In this document: positions 17,992 through 27,721 of the stretch, piece after piece
How the letters are laid out: each line of letters starts with the position of its first letter
How positions within the stretch are numbered: position 1 is the first letter of the stretch
From: CAVPKN01 sp963832835
GTDB taxonomy: Bacteria; Chlamydiota; Chlamydiia; Chlamydiales; JAAKFR01
DNA length: 64,000 bases
Direction: 5' to 3'
Assembly (NCBI GenBank): GCA_963832835.1
Contig: CAWHVD010000001.1
Coordinates: 1,550,001-1,614,000 of the forward strand
The notes under the pieces: model-generated
What the model saw: the letters and a program-made list of their open reading frames with translations, nothing else
Told to the model about the DNA's origin: nothing
The model's database searches: none
Program-made: the position numbers and the translations under genes

Positions 17992-20900
17992 TTATTGGGC
18001 TATGAGCTTAATAAGCTGTTGAACTCTGGGATGTTGTTCTCCCAAAACGTTCCTACAAAGAATATAGACCTCCTGTAAAGCTTTGAGTTGGGAAGGTGAC
18101 ACCTTAGACGCACAGGCAATCAAGCTGCTCAATACTATTTCAATATGAGGATGACCTTTACCGTATGCCAGAACTAAAATCTTCAAAGCCTTTTGATAAA
18201 ACTCGAGGGCTTGGGCGTACTCCCCAAGGTCGTCATAGACACTACCGATATTGTTGTAGCTTGTGGCCACATGAGGATGGTTTTCTCCGAGGACCTGTAG
18301 CTGAATCTTCAAAGCCTTTTGGTAAAACTCAAGGGCTTTGCCGTTCTCCCCGAGGTTTTTATAGACACTTCCGATATTGTTGTAGCTTGTGGCCACATCG
18401 GGATGGTTTTCGCCCAGGACCTGTAGCTGAATCTTCAAAGCCTTTTGGTAAAACTCAAGGGCTTTGCCGTTCTCCCCGAGGTTTTTATAGACACTTCCGA
18501 TATTGTTGTAGCTTGTGGCCACATCGGGATGGTTTTCGCCCAGGACCTGTAGCTCAATCTTCAAACACTTTTGGTAAAACTCAAGGGCTTGTGCCAACTC
18601 CCCGAGGTTTTTATAGACACTTCCGATATTGTTGTAGCTTGTGGCCACATCGGGATGGTTTTCGCCCAGGACCTGTAGCTCAATCTTCAAGGCCTTGTGG
18701 AGAAACTCGAGGGCTTGTGCCAACTCCCCGAGGCTCCAATAGACACTGCCTATATTGTTGTAGCTTGTGGCCACATCGGGATGGTTTTCGCCAAGAACCT
18801 GTATCTGAATCTTCAAAGCCTTTTGGTAAAACTCGAGGGCTTTGCCGTTCTCCCCGAGGTTTTTATAGACCATGCCGATATTGTTGTAGCTTGTGGCTAC
18901 AGCAGGATGGTTTTCGCCCAGGACCTGTATTCTAATCTTCAAAGCCTTTTGGTAAAACTCGAGGGCTTGTGCCAACTCCCCGAGCTTGTGATAGACACTG
19001 CCGATATTGCTGTAGCTTGTGGCCACAGAGGGATGGTTTTCGCCCAGGACCTGTAGATCTATCTTCAAGGCCTTGTGGAGAAACTCGAGGGCTTTGCCGT
19101 TCTCCCCGAGGTTGTGATAGACACTGCTTATATTGTTGTAGCTTGTGGCCACATCGGGATGGTTTTCGCCGTGCTTTTCCTGAGCTAATGCAAGGGCTTT
19201 CAAGTTACGCTTAAGCGCTTGTTGGTATTGAGCCATTTTCTGTTCTATGCTGCCGAGCTGCAACTGTGCAAGGAGATCATTGGGATTCAGAGAAACAGCC
19301 TGCTGGTGGGCTTCTTGGGCCTGACCATATTGGAGGTTTTTCTCAAAATCAGCTCCTTGGATTTGAGGACTTTTGTCATAGAACAGCGATTTGCTAAAGG
19401 ACTTAGGATTCTTGGTACGTAAAAACTCCTCGGCACAGGTATGGAAGGGGATCAGCACCTTGTAGATTTCGTGGAGAGAGGCAAGGCGTTTTTCATCAAG
19501 ATAGAGGTCTCGGGGATCTTGGGGCTGCCCCTGCTTGATATGTAGTAGAAACTCCCCTTCACTTTGGTAAAAGATGTGCGCTTCAAAACGTAGGCTAAGG
19601 AGCTGTGAAAGGGCTTGGGTTAAATTTTTTGCCCCTGCGGGGCAGAGCAATCCCTTTTTGAGGAGCTGCTGAATCATCTCAAAGGTGGAACACACTGGAA
19701 GTCCACAGAACAGGGTAAGACTACCTAACATAGATTGGAAGGGACGGTAGAGCTCTTTTTTGATGCCAAAAGCGTTTGTTTCCTGTTTGCTTTTGGAAAG
19801 ATCGGGCTTAAACTCATGTACATGTCCTTCTAATAGCTCCAGGGCAAGCGTCTCGCGTAAGGGGGTTCCTGTAAAAGAAAAGAAACCATCTGTAGTGTTA
19901 TGCAGCTCTTGCTTAGTTTGGTTATATTTCATAAAGAGCCTGTTGTCACCGGCCACATAGCAAACGCTTGAGAGGGCATTGGTGACAATGATATCAGCTT
20001 CCATCCAATGGATGCTCTGATACTGGGCTAAGCCTTCTGGTGTGTCGATGAGCTCATAAAAGCCTGGTTTACCGAGCGGGGTATTGCCTCCTGAGTCCAT
20101 CGAAAAACCAGCAGGTGTAGGGCTTGCCTTCGGCGATTTTTCCTCAAAGAGTGTGCCAAAGAGGGGAAAGAATGTCTCCCCTAGGTTGATGATTTTGAGC
20201 TCGACAAGTTCTGCGAGAGTGCGGAAATAGCCGAGATTTTCTTCGGTCTTTTTCCCGATCAGAAAGGCAAACTCCAGATCGGAATAGGGGCACATCTCAC
20301 TACGGGCCATAGAGCCCATCCCCACACAAGCCCACTGCACAGGAGCATCTCCTATGAGCCCTTGAGCATCTAGGATAAGGGAGCCTAAAAGCTTTTTATA
20401 GGAAGCTGTGAGATAGGGAAGGATGCCTTCAATGGGGTTCTTCTCTTCAAATTCTTTGAAGTAGAGGCTCCGGACATTTTTCAACCATTCTCTGTAATTG
20501 AGCACACTCCCTTTATGGTGATGAGGAACTTTTAACCCTCTGCTGTCTAAAAACAGAGCTTCGATCCGCTCAAGTTTTGCTAACAGGTATTGTTTCAGAA
20601 GAGGGTTATCCCCATCTTTCTCCAGGATGGCAAAAGCTCCATTGAGGATTTTAGCGGCTTGTGCCCACTGCTTTTTTTGAATGTAGAGGTCACTGAGCTT
20701 TTCTAGATAAAAGATTTGCTCTTGGTAATTACTTTCTTTCTTGGCTTGCAAAAGCTGGGCACAATAATATCCCTCTACATCTTTGGGTAGCTGATCTGGC
20801 TCTTTAGGTTTGACTCCTAAAAAAAACTGTACAAACGCATCTTGTCCCCAACGAACCGCCAGATCAAAGGGGAGATCGAGTTTCTGATTGGCAATATCTG

Positions 20901-22722
20901 GCAAGGCTCCTTTTTGAAGCAGTAGCTGGGCGCTGGCAATATGCCCATGCTTAGCAGCCCAATGCAAGGGGGTGAATCCAAAAGCATTCGAGGCATTAGG
21001 ATCTGCTCCTGCTCTTAACAGAAGCTCTACCACATCCGGTTTTTCATGACCCCACACAGCTTTATGGATGGGTTGCTTCCCATCTTCATCGGCGCAGTGA
21101 AGAAGGGGGTATTTGAGAAGTATGGCTACAATGGGCGTGTATCCGTAGAAGGCGGCAACATGAAGGAGGGTGTCTCCCTCTATGCCGACAATGCTAGGAT
21201 CTGCTTGGTTAGCGAGCAGGCATTTAACAGCAGAAATGTGACCTTGTGCTACAGCTAAGTAAAGGGGCGTTTTTTTGGACAAGTCTTGCGCATTGATTTT
21301 GGCTCCCGTATCGAGTAGCAGTTCGATGTGCTCCACCTGCCCAGCTTGTGCAGCTAGGTGTAGAAGCGTTTGCTTAAACCGGTTGGCCTGATCAGGATCA
21401 AGACCATTTTCTAGCAAAAACTGCAGGGTGAGAGGACACGGTCTTTTCAGCATCTCTTCGATCAGAACAGTATCTTTTTTAACTTCTTCTAAGAAAAGTT
21501 TGAGCACAGGGATTTGTTCGGAAAAGGCAGCACACTGCAAAGGTGTGGGCTTACCGCTATGAATCATGGTGGAATCTTGCCTGTGGAGCCAAGAGACGAT
21601 AGGGGCGCTACCTTGCATGGCGGCCATATGCATGGGAGTCCAGCCATCTTTTCTCTCTTTTTTAAGCACTGTAGAGTCTTGAGCTAAAAGCCATTTTAAA
21701 ACAGGAAGCTGGCCTCCTAAGATCGCTGCAAAGAAACAGTTTTCCCCTTGAGCATCCTCTTCTAAAAGACGCATTTTATCTTCCAGAATCCAGCTCTTGA
21801 CTTGGGGTAGATCTCCGGCTTGGCAGGAGGCATAAAGACCGTCGAAGGTATAGTTGGGGCCCAAAGAGGGAAGAAGGTCTACCCCAATCTCTACGATAAA
21901 GCTAGGAAGGGCTTGAGCCTTTTGGAATACGACAATCTCATGCCATGCAGGTGGCTGTTTGTGAACACAGGGGTAATAGTCCATGCAATAAGGATTATCC
22001 GGAAGAATAGAAGCGACGGGTATGAAGTGGGCATCGTAGTTTTGATAGGCGCCCTTACCCTCCAGCATCCGCATATCACTACATTTTTGGGGATAGGCTT
22101 TATCGCTGATAACAGGATAGGGCTCTCGCATCGAGACCCAGGAAAGAAGAAGAGCTCCCTTACTGTACATCGAGGCGTATTGAGCACTCTCCGTAAAGTA
22201 GATCCCGCTTCCAAAATAGCCAATGTCGGTACTACCCGATCCATGACCGGAAAAATAAGTATGTTTGCCAAAGTAGGTAAAGCCGGATGCGCAAATCGAT
22301 TGGGATTTTGGCAAAGAGGTGCCATGCCAAAGAGGAAGAACTTTGGCATGATGGAGGATTTGCTCTTCCTGGTCTACCATCACTTGTAAGGGAGAATATA
22401 CAGAGGTGAGATCTTTCCAGTTCTCAACCACCTCTTTGCGTTCTGCAGATAGGGATGCGGGCACAAACTGTTTGGCCTCATGTTCTATATTGCTCAGGTG
22501 TGCCAAAAAGCCCATCTGCAAAGAGCTGTTATAAACATAGGTGATCTTAGTAATGCTAAAACCAGGAGGCTTATCGGCCATAAATTGAGCTAACACAAAT
22601 TGAGATGCAGGGTCGGTAGGCAGAAGGACAGCGGCTTTAAGGCGAGGGTTCACTGCTTGTAGACGCGCGGAAACCTCAGGGCTCACATGCCAGGGAGTTT
22701 GGGGGATATTCGATGGAATCAT
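17992..22722 (-). CDS. PARP-type ADP-ribosyltransferase / ankyrin / nucleotidyltransferase / TPR protein, copy 1
   Basis: 1576 residues with four modules. Residues about 30-285 are a PARP-like catalytic domain: His133 in LWHGTS, Tyr175 in FGSGIYFTESAQYA, and Glu262 in HEIVVFQKAQALPSFIVEI give the H-Y-E triad of true PARPs. Residues 290-640 hold about ten ankyrin repeats (e.g. TPLHWAAKHGHIASAQLLL). Residues about 770-1010 are a DUF294/GlnD-like nucleotidyltransferase with G803-S804 and D815-x-E817 (GSMARSEMCPYSDLEFAF) and the trailing FGIKKELYRPFQSMLG helix. Residues about 1120-1560 are about ten kinesin-light-chain-type 42-residue TPRs. There is no signal peptide. It is a paralogue of the protein at 27722-32347. 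Protein binding through Ank/TPR and type III export to the host are plausible but inferred; the targets are unknown. Confidence 0.85.
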   Translation of the reverse strand: MIPSNIPQTPWHVSPEVSARLQAVNPRLKAAVLLPTDPASQFVLAQFMADKPPGFSITKITYVYNSSLQMGFLAHLSNIEHEAKQFVPASLSAERKEVVENWKDLTSVYSPLQVMVDQEEQILHHAKVLPLWHGTSLPKSQSICASGFTYFGKHTYFSGHGSGSTDIGYFGSGIYFTESAQYASMYSKGALLLSWVSMREPYPVISDKAYPQKCSDMRMLEGKGAYQNYDAHFIPVASILPDNPYCMDYYPCVHKQPPAWHEIVVFQKAQALPSFIVEIGVDLLPSLGPNYTFDGLYASCQAGDLPQVKSWILEDKMRLLEEDAQGENCFFAAILGGQLPVLKWLLAQDSTVLKKERKDGWTPMHMAAMQGSAPIVSWLHRQDSTMIHSGKPTPLQCAAFSEQIPVLKLFLEEVKKDTVLIEEMLKRPCPLTLQFLLENGLDPDQANRFKQTLLHLAAQAGQVEHIELLLDTGAKINAQDLSKKTPLYLAVAQGHISAVKCLLANQADPSIVGIEGDTLLHVAAFYGYTPIVAILLKYPLLHCADEDGKQPIHKAVWGHEKPDVVELLLRAGADPNASNAFGFTPLHWAAKHGHIASAQLLLQKGALPDIANQKLDLPFDLAVRWGQDAFVQFFLGVKPKEPDQLPKDVEGYYCAQLLQAKKESNYQEQIFYLEKLSDLYIQKKQWAQAAKILNGAFAILEKDGDNPLLKQYLLAKLERIEALFLDSRGLKVPHHHKGSVLNYREWLKNVRSLYFKEFEEKNPIEGILPYLTASYKKLLGSLILDAQGLIGDAPVQWACVGMGSMARSEMCPYSDLEFAFLIGKKTEENLGYFRTLAELVELKIINLGETFFPLFGTLFEEKSPKASPTPAGFSMDSGGNTPLGKPGFYELIDTPEGLAQYQSIHWMEADIIVTNALSSVCYVAGDNRLFMKYNQTKQELHNTTDGFFSFTGTPLRETLALELLEGHVHEFKPDLSKSKQETNAFGIKKELYRPFQSMLGSLTLFCGLPVCSTFEMIQQLLKKGLLCPAGAKNLTQALSQLLSLRFEAHIFYQSEGEFLLHIKQGQPQDPRDLYLDEKRLASLHEIYKVLIPFHTCAEEFLRTKNPKSFSKSLFYDKSPQIQGADFEKNLQYGQAQEAHQQAVSLNPNDLLAQLQLGSIEQKMAQYQQALKRNLKALALAQEKHGENHPDVATSYNNISSVYHNLGENGKALEFLHKALKIDLQVLGENHPSVATSYSNIGSVYHKLGELAQALEFYQKALKIRIQVLGENHPAVATSYNNIGMVYKNLGENGKALEFYQKALKIQIQVLGENHPDVATSYNNIGSVYWSLGELAQALEFLHKALKIELQVLGENHPDVATSYNNIGSVYKNLGELAQALEFYQKCLKIELQVLGENHPDVATSYNNIGSVYKNLGENGKALEFYQKALKIQLQVLGENHPDVATSYNNIGSVYKNLGENGKALEFYQKALKIQLQVLGENHPHVATSYNNIGSVYDDLGEYAQALEFYQKALKILVLAYGKGHPHIEIVLSSLIACASKVSPSQLKALQEVYILCRNVLGEQHPRVQQLIKLIAQ
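18174..19190 (-). repeat. Tandem 126-bp repeats encoding KLC-type TPRs
   Basis: About eight 126-bp units run head to tail inside the TPR module. The units starting near 18301 and 18427 are identical or nearly so over their full length, whereas the outer units differ at scattered positions. Each encodes one 42-residue repeat with the core GENHPDVATSYNNIGSVY. The near-identity at the DNA level suggests recent unit duplication or gene conversion. Because the unit keeps frame, long antisense open frames also appear here; they are artefacts. Confidence 0.9.
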
Positions 22723-22851
22723 ATGTACCTCAAGGATTTGCCAAGTACTTTAATGAACCTCTACTAAAATGGCGAGAGAAATGGGATATCTAGATTTTTT
22801 GAGTCATCTCTGTTATCCTTTGGCTGAGAAAAAGATTATGAGCTAAGGGTT

Positions 22852-23766
22852 ATGTCACAAATAAGTCCCCGAGTGGATATTGCGTTTAAGAAAATATTTG
22901 GCGTGGAAGAAAATAAAGACCTATTGATCTCTCTTATTAATGCTATTGTAGCGCAAGAGGATCAGGTCGAGGAAGTGACTCTTCTCAATCCCTACAACCC
23001 CAAAAGCTTCAAGGATGACAAAAGCTCTATTTTGGATATTAAGGCAAAAGGGACAAGTGGTAAAAGGTTCAATATCGAAATCCAGATCAGCGATGAGGCT
23101 GACTATGACAAAAGGGCGCTCTATTACTGGGCAAAGCTCTACACAGAACAGCTAAGAGTTGCAGAGGATTATGGCCGTCTTTCTAAAGCTATCGGTATTC
23201 ATATTTTGAATTTCACCTCGATTCCAGAGGTAGATAACTACCATAACGTTTTTCACATCAAAGAAAAAGAGACCGGATTCCTGTATTTCAAAGATTTGGA
23301 ACTTCATACCATCGAGTTGAAGAAGTTTTCAAACAATGGCCCGGAAGAGGAGGAAGATCTGATTGCTAAAGTCAAAAACTCCCTAGATATGTGGGTTGCT
23401 TTTTTGACGCGTCATGATTTACTAAACAAGGAGCATCTCCCCTCAACAATGGACAACCCGATCCTAAAAAAAGCGCTGAATGTACTCGATGTCATGAGCT
23501 TCGGTGATGAGGAAAGGGAAGCCTATGAAGGGCATCTCAAGTGGCTTAGAATAGAGGCTAATACCCTTAAAAAATACGAGACCAAAGGTTTTTCCGAAGG
23601 TTGGGACAAAGGCAAAACCGAGGGGATAGCTGAGGGTAAAGCTGAGGGTAAAGCTGAGGGTGCTAAACATGCTGCCATCCAAATAGCTCAAAACCTGTTA
23701 TCCCAAGGCATGAGTATCCAACAAGTACAGGCAGTTACCGGCCTATCTGCTCAGGATATTAGGTAA
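22852..23766 (+). CDS. Rpn family PD-(D/E)XK nuclease / putative transposase
   Basis: 304 residues of the PDDEXK_2 (Rpn, recombination-promoting nuclease) family. The N-terminal SPRVDIAFKKIFGVEENKDLL is the family signature. ILDIKAKGTSGKRFNIEIQ supplies the D...E-x-Q nuclease core at about residues 60-77, followed by RALYYWAKLYTEQL. The C-terminus has a low-complexity EGKAEGKAEG run (three to four repeats) and a short helical tail, as is common in this family. It was long annotated as a transposase, but Rpn proteins act as DNA endonucleases that promote recombination. It sits alone between the large PARP protein gene and fliA. Confidence 0.88.
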   Translation: MSQISPRVDIAFKKIFGVEENKDLLISLINAIVAQEDQVEEVTLLNPYNPKSFKDDKSSILDIKAKGTSGKRFNIEIQISDEADYDKRALYYWAKLYTEQLRVAEDYGRLSKAIGIHILNFTSIPEVDNYHNVFHIKEKETGFLYFKDLELHTIELKKFSNNGPEEEEDLIAKVKNSLDMWVAFLTRHDLLNKEHLPSTMDNPILKKALNVLDVMSFGDEEREAYEGHLKWLRIEANTLKKYETKGFSEGWDKGKTEGIAEGKAEGKAEGAKHAAIQIAQNLLSQGMSIQQVQAVTGLSAQDIR

Positions 23767-23837
23767 CTATTTTGCAATTCCCTCATTATACCATTTCCAG
23801 CAAAGTCAGCCCGAGAGAGTTTTGCTAGTCCCCTCAA

Positions 23838-24611
23838 TCATACATACTCATTAGCAACTATTTTCAAACGACCGCGGAGCTTTAGAAGGGCTTTGGTGTG
23901 GATCTGGGAAACACGCGATTCGCTGACTCCCATAATTTTGCCGATCTCTTTGAGCATCAATTCTTCGTAGTAATAATGAGTGAGAACTTGCCTCTCTTGA
24001 GCAGGTAAATCAGAAATGGCGCTCTCTAAAAGAGCTGCAAACTCTTTGCGATCGGCAGCTTCAAAACTTGTCTCGGCCTTGATGTCGGCAATGCGTTCTC
24101 CAATGGAGGTGTTTTCCTCATCGTTTTGAGAAACTTGCACGTTTAAAGAAATTAAAATGGCTGGCCGTACGCGCAGCAAAAGCTCCCCATACTCCTCTTC
24201 GTTTAAACCTAGATGGGAAGAGAGCTCTTGGTCAGTAGGTTCGCGTCCTAATTTCTGTTGCAATACCTCTTGAGCTTCAGAGAGGAGATTAGCCTTTTGA
24301 TGGATACTTCGAGGAATCCAGTCTAGCTCCCGCAGCTCATCGATGATCGCTCCCTTGATCAAAAGGGTGGCGTAACTCTCAAATTTGCTATTCTTAGTCG
24401 GGTCAAACTTCTCAACAGCTCTGACAAGCCCGGTTACTCCGGAACAATACAGATCATCGAGCTTCACATGCGAGGGAAGGGAACTACCCATTCTGCCGAC
24501 CACACACTTCACAAGGGAAAGATGCTGTACAATCAGTTCATCACGTAGCTCTTCCTTACCTGTTTGGGTATACTTTTTCCAGAGCTCAGTTATGACTGCT
24601 TTTTCTACCAT
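23838..24611 (-). CDS. fliA: FliA/sigma-28 family RNA polymerase sigma factor
   Basis: A 257-residue sigma-70-family factor of the FliA/WhiG group. Region 2 is clear (LDDLYCSGVTGLVRAVEKFD, then FESYATLLIKGAIIDELRE), region 3 follows (RSIHQKANLLSEAQEVL), and region 4 carries the helix-turn-helix LMLKEIGKIMGVSESRVSQIH. In Chlamydia sigma-28 acts late in development, including at hctB, rather than at flagellar genes. It lies just downstream of flhF and flhA on the same strand (19-base gap to flhF), the placement I recall in Chlamydia. The anti-sigma factor is not in this window. Confidence 0.93.
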   Translation of the reverse strand: MVEKAVITELWKKYTQTGKEELRDELIVQHLSLVKCVVGRMGSSLPSHVKLDDLYCSGVTGLVRAVEKFDPTKNSKFESYATLLIKGAIIDELRELDWIPRSIHQKANLLSEAQEVLQQKLGREPTDQELSSHLGLNEEEYGELLLRVRPAILISLNVQVSQNDEENTSIGERIADIKAETSFEAADRKEFAALLESAISDLPAQERQVLTHYYYEELMLKEIGKIMGVSESRVSQIHTKALLKLRGRLKIVANEYV

Positions 24612-24630
24612 CTCTAGATAATAACAAATT

Positions 24631-25518
24631 TTAATTTAATGTGCTTAACTGCCTTAATATTTGAAACTCCTCTTTATTAAAATCTGTAAGAATTTTGTGA
24701 GTTATTAATTTAGCATCAGCAACTTGCAAGTCTCCTGGCAAAGGATACCCAAACGAAATATAGCGGATTGGTATATCTGTTTTGGCACATACATTCACAA
24801 GAACACCTGCAGCGAGTGTCTCATCTAGTTTCGTGAACACCAAACTGGAGGGCTTAAGCGGTGAAAATTGATGCACCGCTCCATATAGGTCAACCTCTTT
24901 GGCAGAGGCACTCAACGTGAGAAGCACCTCGGCATCCCCTACGCATGTGGCAAGCTTGTCTCCGAGCGCCTCTACCCGGTTGGGCTGATAGAAATTACAC
25001 CCTTCTGTATCAATGAGAAGAAGATCGAAGTGAGTGTGAGGAACCGTCGCAAAAAAAGGAATCTTCTGCAGTTCTGCCCATTTCTCAAGTACTCTCTTTT
25101 TTCCTACATCGAGAGTAACCAGAGCCACTTTTTTGTTCTGCTTAAGATAATGTGAAGCGAGCTTCATTAAAGTCGTTGTCTTTCCAACTCCTGTTGGACC
25201 GACAAGAACTAGCTTACGCGGCTTTTCTAAGCAAAGCTCTCCTGTTATACGCAACCGTTGCATGATCTTCTCTTTCAGGTGGGACATTTGCAACAGCTGC
25301 GGCAAGGCTTCTTTAAAGTGGGTCTTTCTTAAAGCTTCTGCCGGCTCGTGAGTAGTCTCAAAAATTTCCTTATCCTCATCGGTCAGTTCTTGAGAAATGT
25401 CATCTGCGAGCGCTGCACAGATCCCTTTTGATACCAAAAATCGGGCCGTTGCATGCATTCCGCCTTTACGTTCTGCCATGAGACGTCTGATCTCAGAAAC
25501 ATTGTATCTGATATTCAA
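24631..25518 (-). CDS. flhF: FlhF-like SRP-family GTPase
   Basis: 295 residues with the SRP-type NG GTPase domain: P-loop VGPTGVGKTTTLMKLASHY (about residues 125-143), VALVTLDVGKKRVLEKW, the G3 segment LLLIDTEGC (Glu replaces the usual Ala of DTAG), TKLDETLAAGVLVN for G4, and YISFGYPLPGDLQVA near the end. FlhF targets or positions the flagellar/T3SS export apparatus at the membrane. The N-terminal basic domain is short. The gene overlaps flhA by 4 bases and precedes fliA, so it is probably part of one transcript. The organism shows no flagellin or hook gene in this window, and a role in a second export apparatus is only an inference. Confidence 0.85.
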   Translation of the reverse strand: MNIRYNVSEIRRLMAERKGGMHATARFLVSKGICAALADDISQELTDEDKEIFETTHEPAEALRKTHFKEALPQLLQMSHLKEKIMQRLRITGELCLEKPRKLVLVGPTGVGKTTTLMKLASHYLKQNKKVALVTLDVGKKRVLEKWAELQKIPFFATVPHTHFDLLLIDTEGCNFYQPNRVEALGDKLATCVGDAEVLLTLSASAKEVDLYGAVHQFSPLKPSSLVFTKLDETLAAGVLVNVCAKTDIPIRYISFGYPLPGDLQVADAKLITHKILTDFNKEEFQILRQLSTLN

Positions 25519-27491
25519 ATGAGGACCTCGTTAGTAACGACTCCTACTGGAGCCAGCTCAATATCCGATGCAACTTCTTTATAAGATAAGACACGGAGTT
25601 GCGGCAGTTGCTTTTCGATGATGCGTCTTAAGGGGGCCCGGGATGTTGAGGAAGTAACAATCACTGCCTTAAATCCCTGTTTTTTTGCTTTTTCTTGTAG
25701 CTGCATCACCTCGCGGGCGATTTGATCGATTGCTTTGGGCCTCAGTGTCCCCTTTGAGGCTACCAGCATCTGTTCGATTTTGGGATCGAGTGTAATGACA
25801 TACGCCTTGCGTGCTCTGCCAAAAAATTCTTCGGAGATCTTGCCACAAAGAGCTTGCCTTACCTCTTCTGTGAGATGGTCTAGATTACTCTTTTCTCCCT
25901 CAGCATGGTCAGCAAGTACCTCTAAAATAGTAACCGAGTCCCTTATAGGGACACCCTCTTTAAGTAAGTGTTGCAAGACCTTCAGGATTTGTCCCAAGGA
26001 GAGCTTTTTGGGATAGAGTTCATCCACCACAGCGCAGTCACATCCTTTCACCTCTTGGAGCATCTGGGCTACATTTTGACGATTAATTAACTCATGGGCA
26101 TGTGTTTCGATCACCTCGATGAGCCGTCCCACCAGCACATTCAGCTCCGCATCACGCCCTGAAGCCACTTTGACCCCTTTGATCAAAATAGCCCATCCTG
26201 TAGGCGAAAGATCCATCTGGTCACTAATATGTACGCTAGGAACGCGCACTCCAAGATGGCTTGAAATCTTCGCTCTCACTTCCCCTAATTTATCTTGAAG
26301 CGATTGAGCAAGAAGCACCACTTGATATCCTAACTGAATTTCAATGGGGTGTGCTAAATAATGATCAATAGGGTTCTCTTGGCAAGAGGGATCTTCATCT
26401 TTTTGTGCCCTTTGCTGGAAGTAACCTCCAATTAGAAGAGCGCCGCTCATCGGCAAAACAACCCACAAAGGCATCCCAGGCATAAAACTGATGAGTAAAA
26501 GTAATATTCCCGTAATCATGAGCACTTTGGGCTGATGGAAAATCTGCCTTGGCACTGTTTTACCCAAAGAGCCACTTGCAGCTCGGGTTACCATCATGGC
26601 AGCTCCTATGGAAACTAAAAGCGCAGGAATTTGTGAAACGAGTCCATCGCCAATAGTGAGTCTTGAAATCGTAGTCCAACACCCCTGCCAAGGCATTCCT
26701 TTGACTCCAATACCTACTACAAGACCCCCTATCAGGTTCACCAAGATGATGATAACCCCAGCAATTGCATCTCCTTTTACAAATTTAGAGGCTCCATCCA
26801 TCGCCCCATAAAAATCGGCTTCAGCACCAATTTTTTTGCGCTCCTCTTTCGCCTGAGCCTGAGTAATTAACCCAGTACCTAACTCACTGTCGATTGCCAC
26901 TTGTTTGCCAGGCAATGCCTCCAAAGTAAAGCGTGCGGCTACCTCCGCAATCCGACCGGCACCTTTGGTAACCACAATAAAGTTAATAACTGTTAACAAG
27001 ACAAACAGAATCAGGCCCACCACCTCATTACCCTGAATTACAAAAGTGCCAAATGTATGGATAATATCCCCAGCCTCGGATCGAAGTAGAATCATCCGTG
27101 TCGAGGCAACATTCAGCCCCAATCTAAACAATGTCAGAAAAAGCAAAACGGAGGGGAAAGCACTGAACTCAAGGGCATTTTCGACATACACTGTCAACAA
27201 AAGTGCCATGACCGATAAGACTATGCTCAGGCATAAAAGAGCATCCAAAATCAGCGGAGGCAGAGGGACAATTAAAAGCAGGACAAGGCCCACCACACCC
27301 ACCCCTAAAAGGGTATCGGTGTATCTGTTTAATCGACGAAAACGACTCCCCCATTCCCCCTTCATCACCATTCCACATAATCCACGAGACCATTTTTGTC
27401 TACAGCTACTCAAGCAAATCAGCAATTCCCGTGAAATAAAATTTTGGGTGGATTTCAATGATTTGCGAGTCCTTTGATTTTTTGAGGACAT
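25515..27491 (-). CDS. flhA: FlhA: flagellar-type export apparatus protein
   Basis: Up to 658 residues of the FHIPEP family. About eight membrane segments are followed by a cytoplasmic export-gate domain of about 300 residues. The signature RIAEVAARFTLEALPGKQVA and the GLITQAQAKEERKKIGAEAD loop are present. The first 40 residues before VMKGEWGSRFRRLNRYTDTL look untranslated: they lack a ribosome binding site, and a start at 27371 or 27365 would give the usual FlhA N-terminus. Chlamydiae encode FlhA in addition to the virulence-type SctV. It heads flhA-flhF-fliA. The neighbouring upstream space holds miniature elements and a large paralogue gene that now separate it from flhB. Confidence 0.92.
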   Translation of the reverse strand: MSSKNQRTRKSLKSTQNFISRELLICLSSCRQKWSRGLCGMVMKGEWGSRFRRLNRYTDTLLGVGVVGLVLLLIVPLPPLILDALLCLSIVLSVMALLLTVYVENALEFSAFPSVLLFLTLFRLGLNVASTRMILLRSEAGDIIHTFGTFVIQGNEVVGLILFVLLTVINFIVVTKGAGRIAEVAARFTLEALPGKQVAIDSELGTGLITQAQAKEERKKIGAEADFYGAMDGASKFVKGDAIAGVIIILVNLIGGLVVGIGVKGMPWQGCWTTISRLTIGDGLVSQIPALLVSIGAAMMVTRAASGSLGKTVPRQIFHQPKVLMITGILLLLISFMPGMPLWVVLPMSGALLIGGYFQQRAQKDEDPSCQENPIDHYLAHPIEIQLGYQVVLLAQSLQDKLGEVRAKISSHLGVRVPSVHISDQMDLSPTGWAILIKGVKVASGRDAELNVLVGRLIEVIETHAHELINRQNVAQMLQEVKGCDCAVVDELYPKKLSLGQILKVLQHLLKEGVPIRDSVTILEVLADHAEGEKSNLDHLTEEVRQALCGKISEEFFGRARKAYVITLDPKIEQMLVASKGTLRPKAIDQIAREVMQLQEKAKKQGFKAVIVTSSTSRAPLRRIIEKQLPQLRVLSYKEVASDIELAPVGVVTNEVLI

Positions 27492-27510
27492 ACAAAAACA
27501 TTATCTTTAA

Positions 27511-27541
27511 CCTAAAAACGGCAGTTGGAGACGGCAAATTA
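27511..27541. mobile_element. Element B, 5' remnant next to element A copy 2
   Basis: CCTAAAAACGGCAGTTGGAG followed by ACGGCAAATT matches the left end of element B (15788 onwards). The match stops where element A copy 2 begins, and sequence beyond that copy does not resume element B. So B was truncated before or during the insertion of A. Confidence 0.7.
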
Positions 27542-27702
27542 TACCATTTCCAGAAAATAAAGCCATGAAGTGACACTGGGTAACATGACAGATTTGGATG
27601 ATCGTTTCGAAACCTATGTTTTTGTACCTAAGCGAGAAAGGATCGTTCAAAAATGGCGTGTTATACAGTGCCAATTTGTGACTTTATTTTCTGGAAATGG
27701 CA
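27542..27702. mobile_element. Miniature inverted-repeat element A, copy 2 (161 bp)
   Basis: Same 161-bp element as at 15610, with the same terminal inverted repeats and one mismatch at the right end (GGCA for GGTA). The flanking direct repeat is TTA (27539-27541 and 27703-27705). It lies between the flhA start and the end of the second PARP-ankyrin gene. Confidence 0.88.
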
Positions 27703-27721
27703 TTACACTCGCGGGCCCACC

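Noticed and set aside
17982..18002. Hairpin TAGCCC...GGGCTA between two convergent genes
   Set aside because: Six-base stem without a T run; not a convincing terminator.
18174..19190. CRISPR-like periodicity
   Set aside because: Units are 126 bp, contiguous, without spacers, and lie in a coding frame.
18165..19214. Long plus-strand open frames over the TPR repeats of the first large protein
   Set aside because: They are antisense to a clear TPR-coding frame and stay open only because the 126-bp unit keeps frame; composition is unlike a natural protein.
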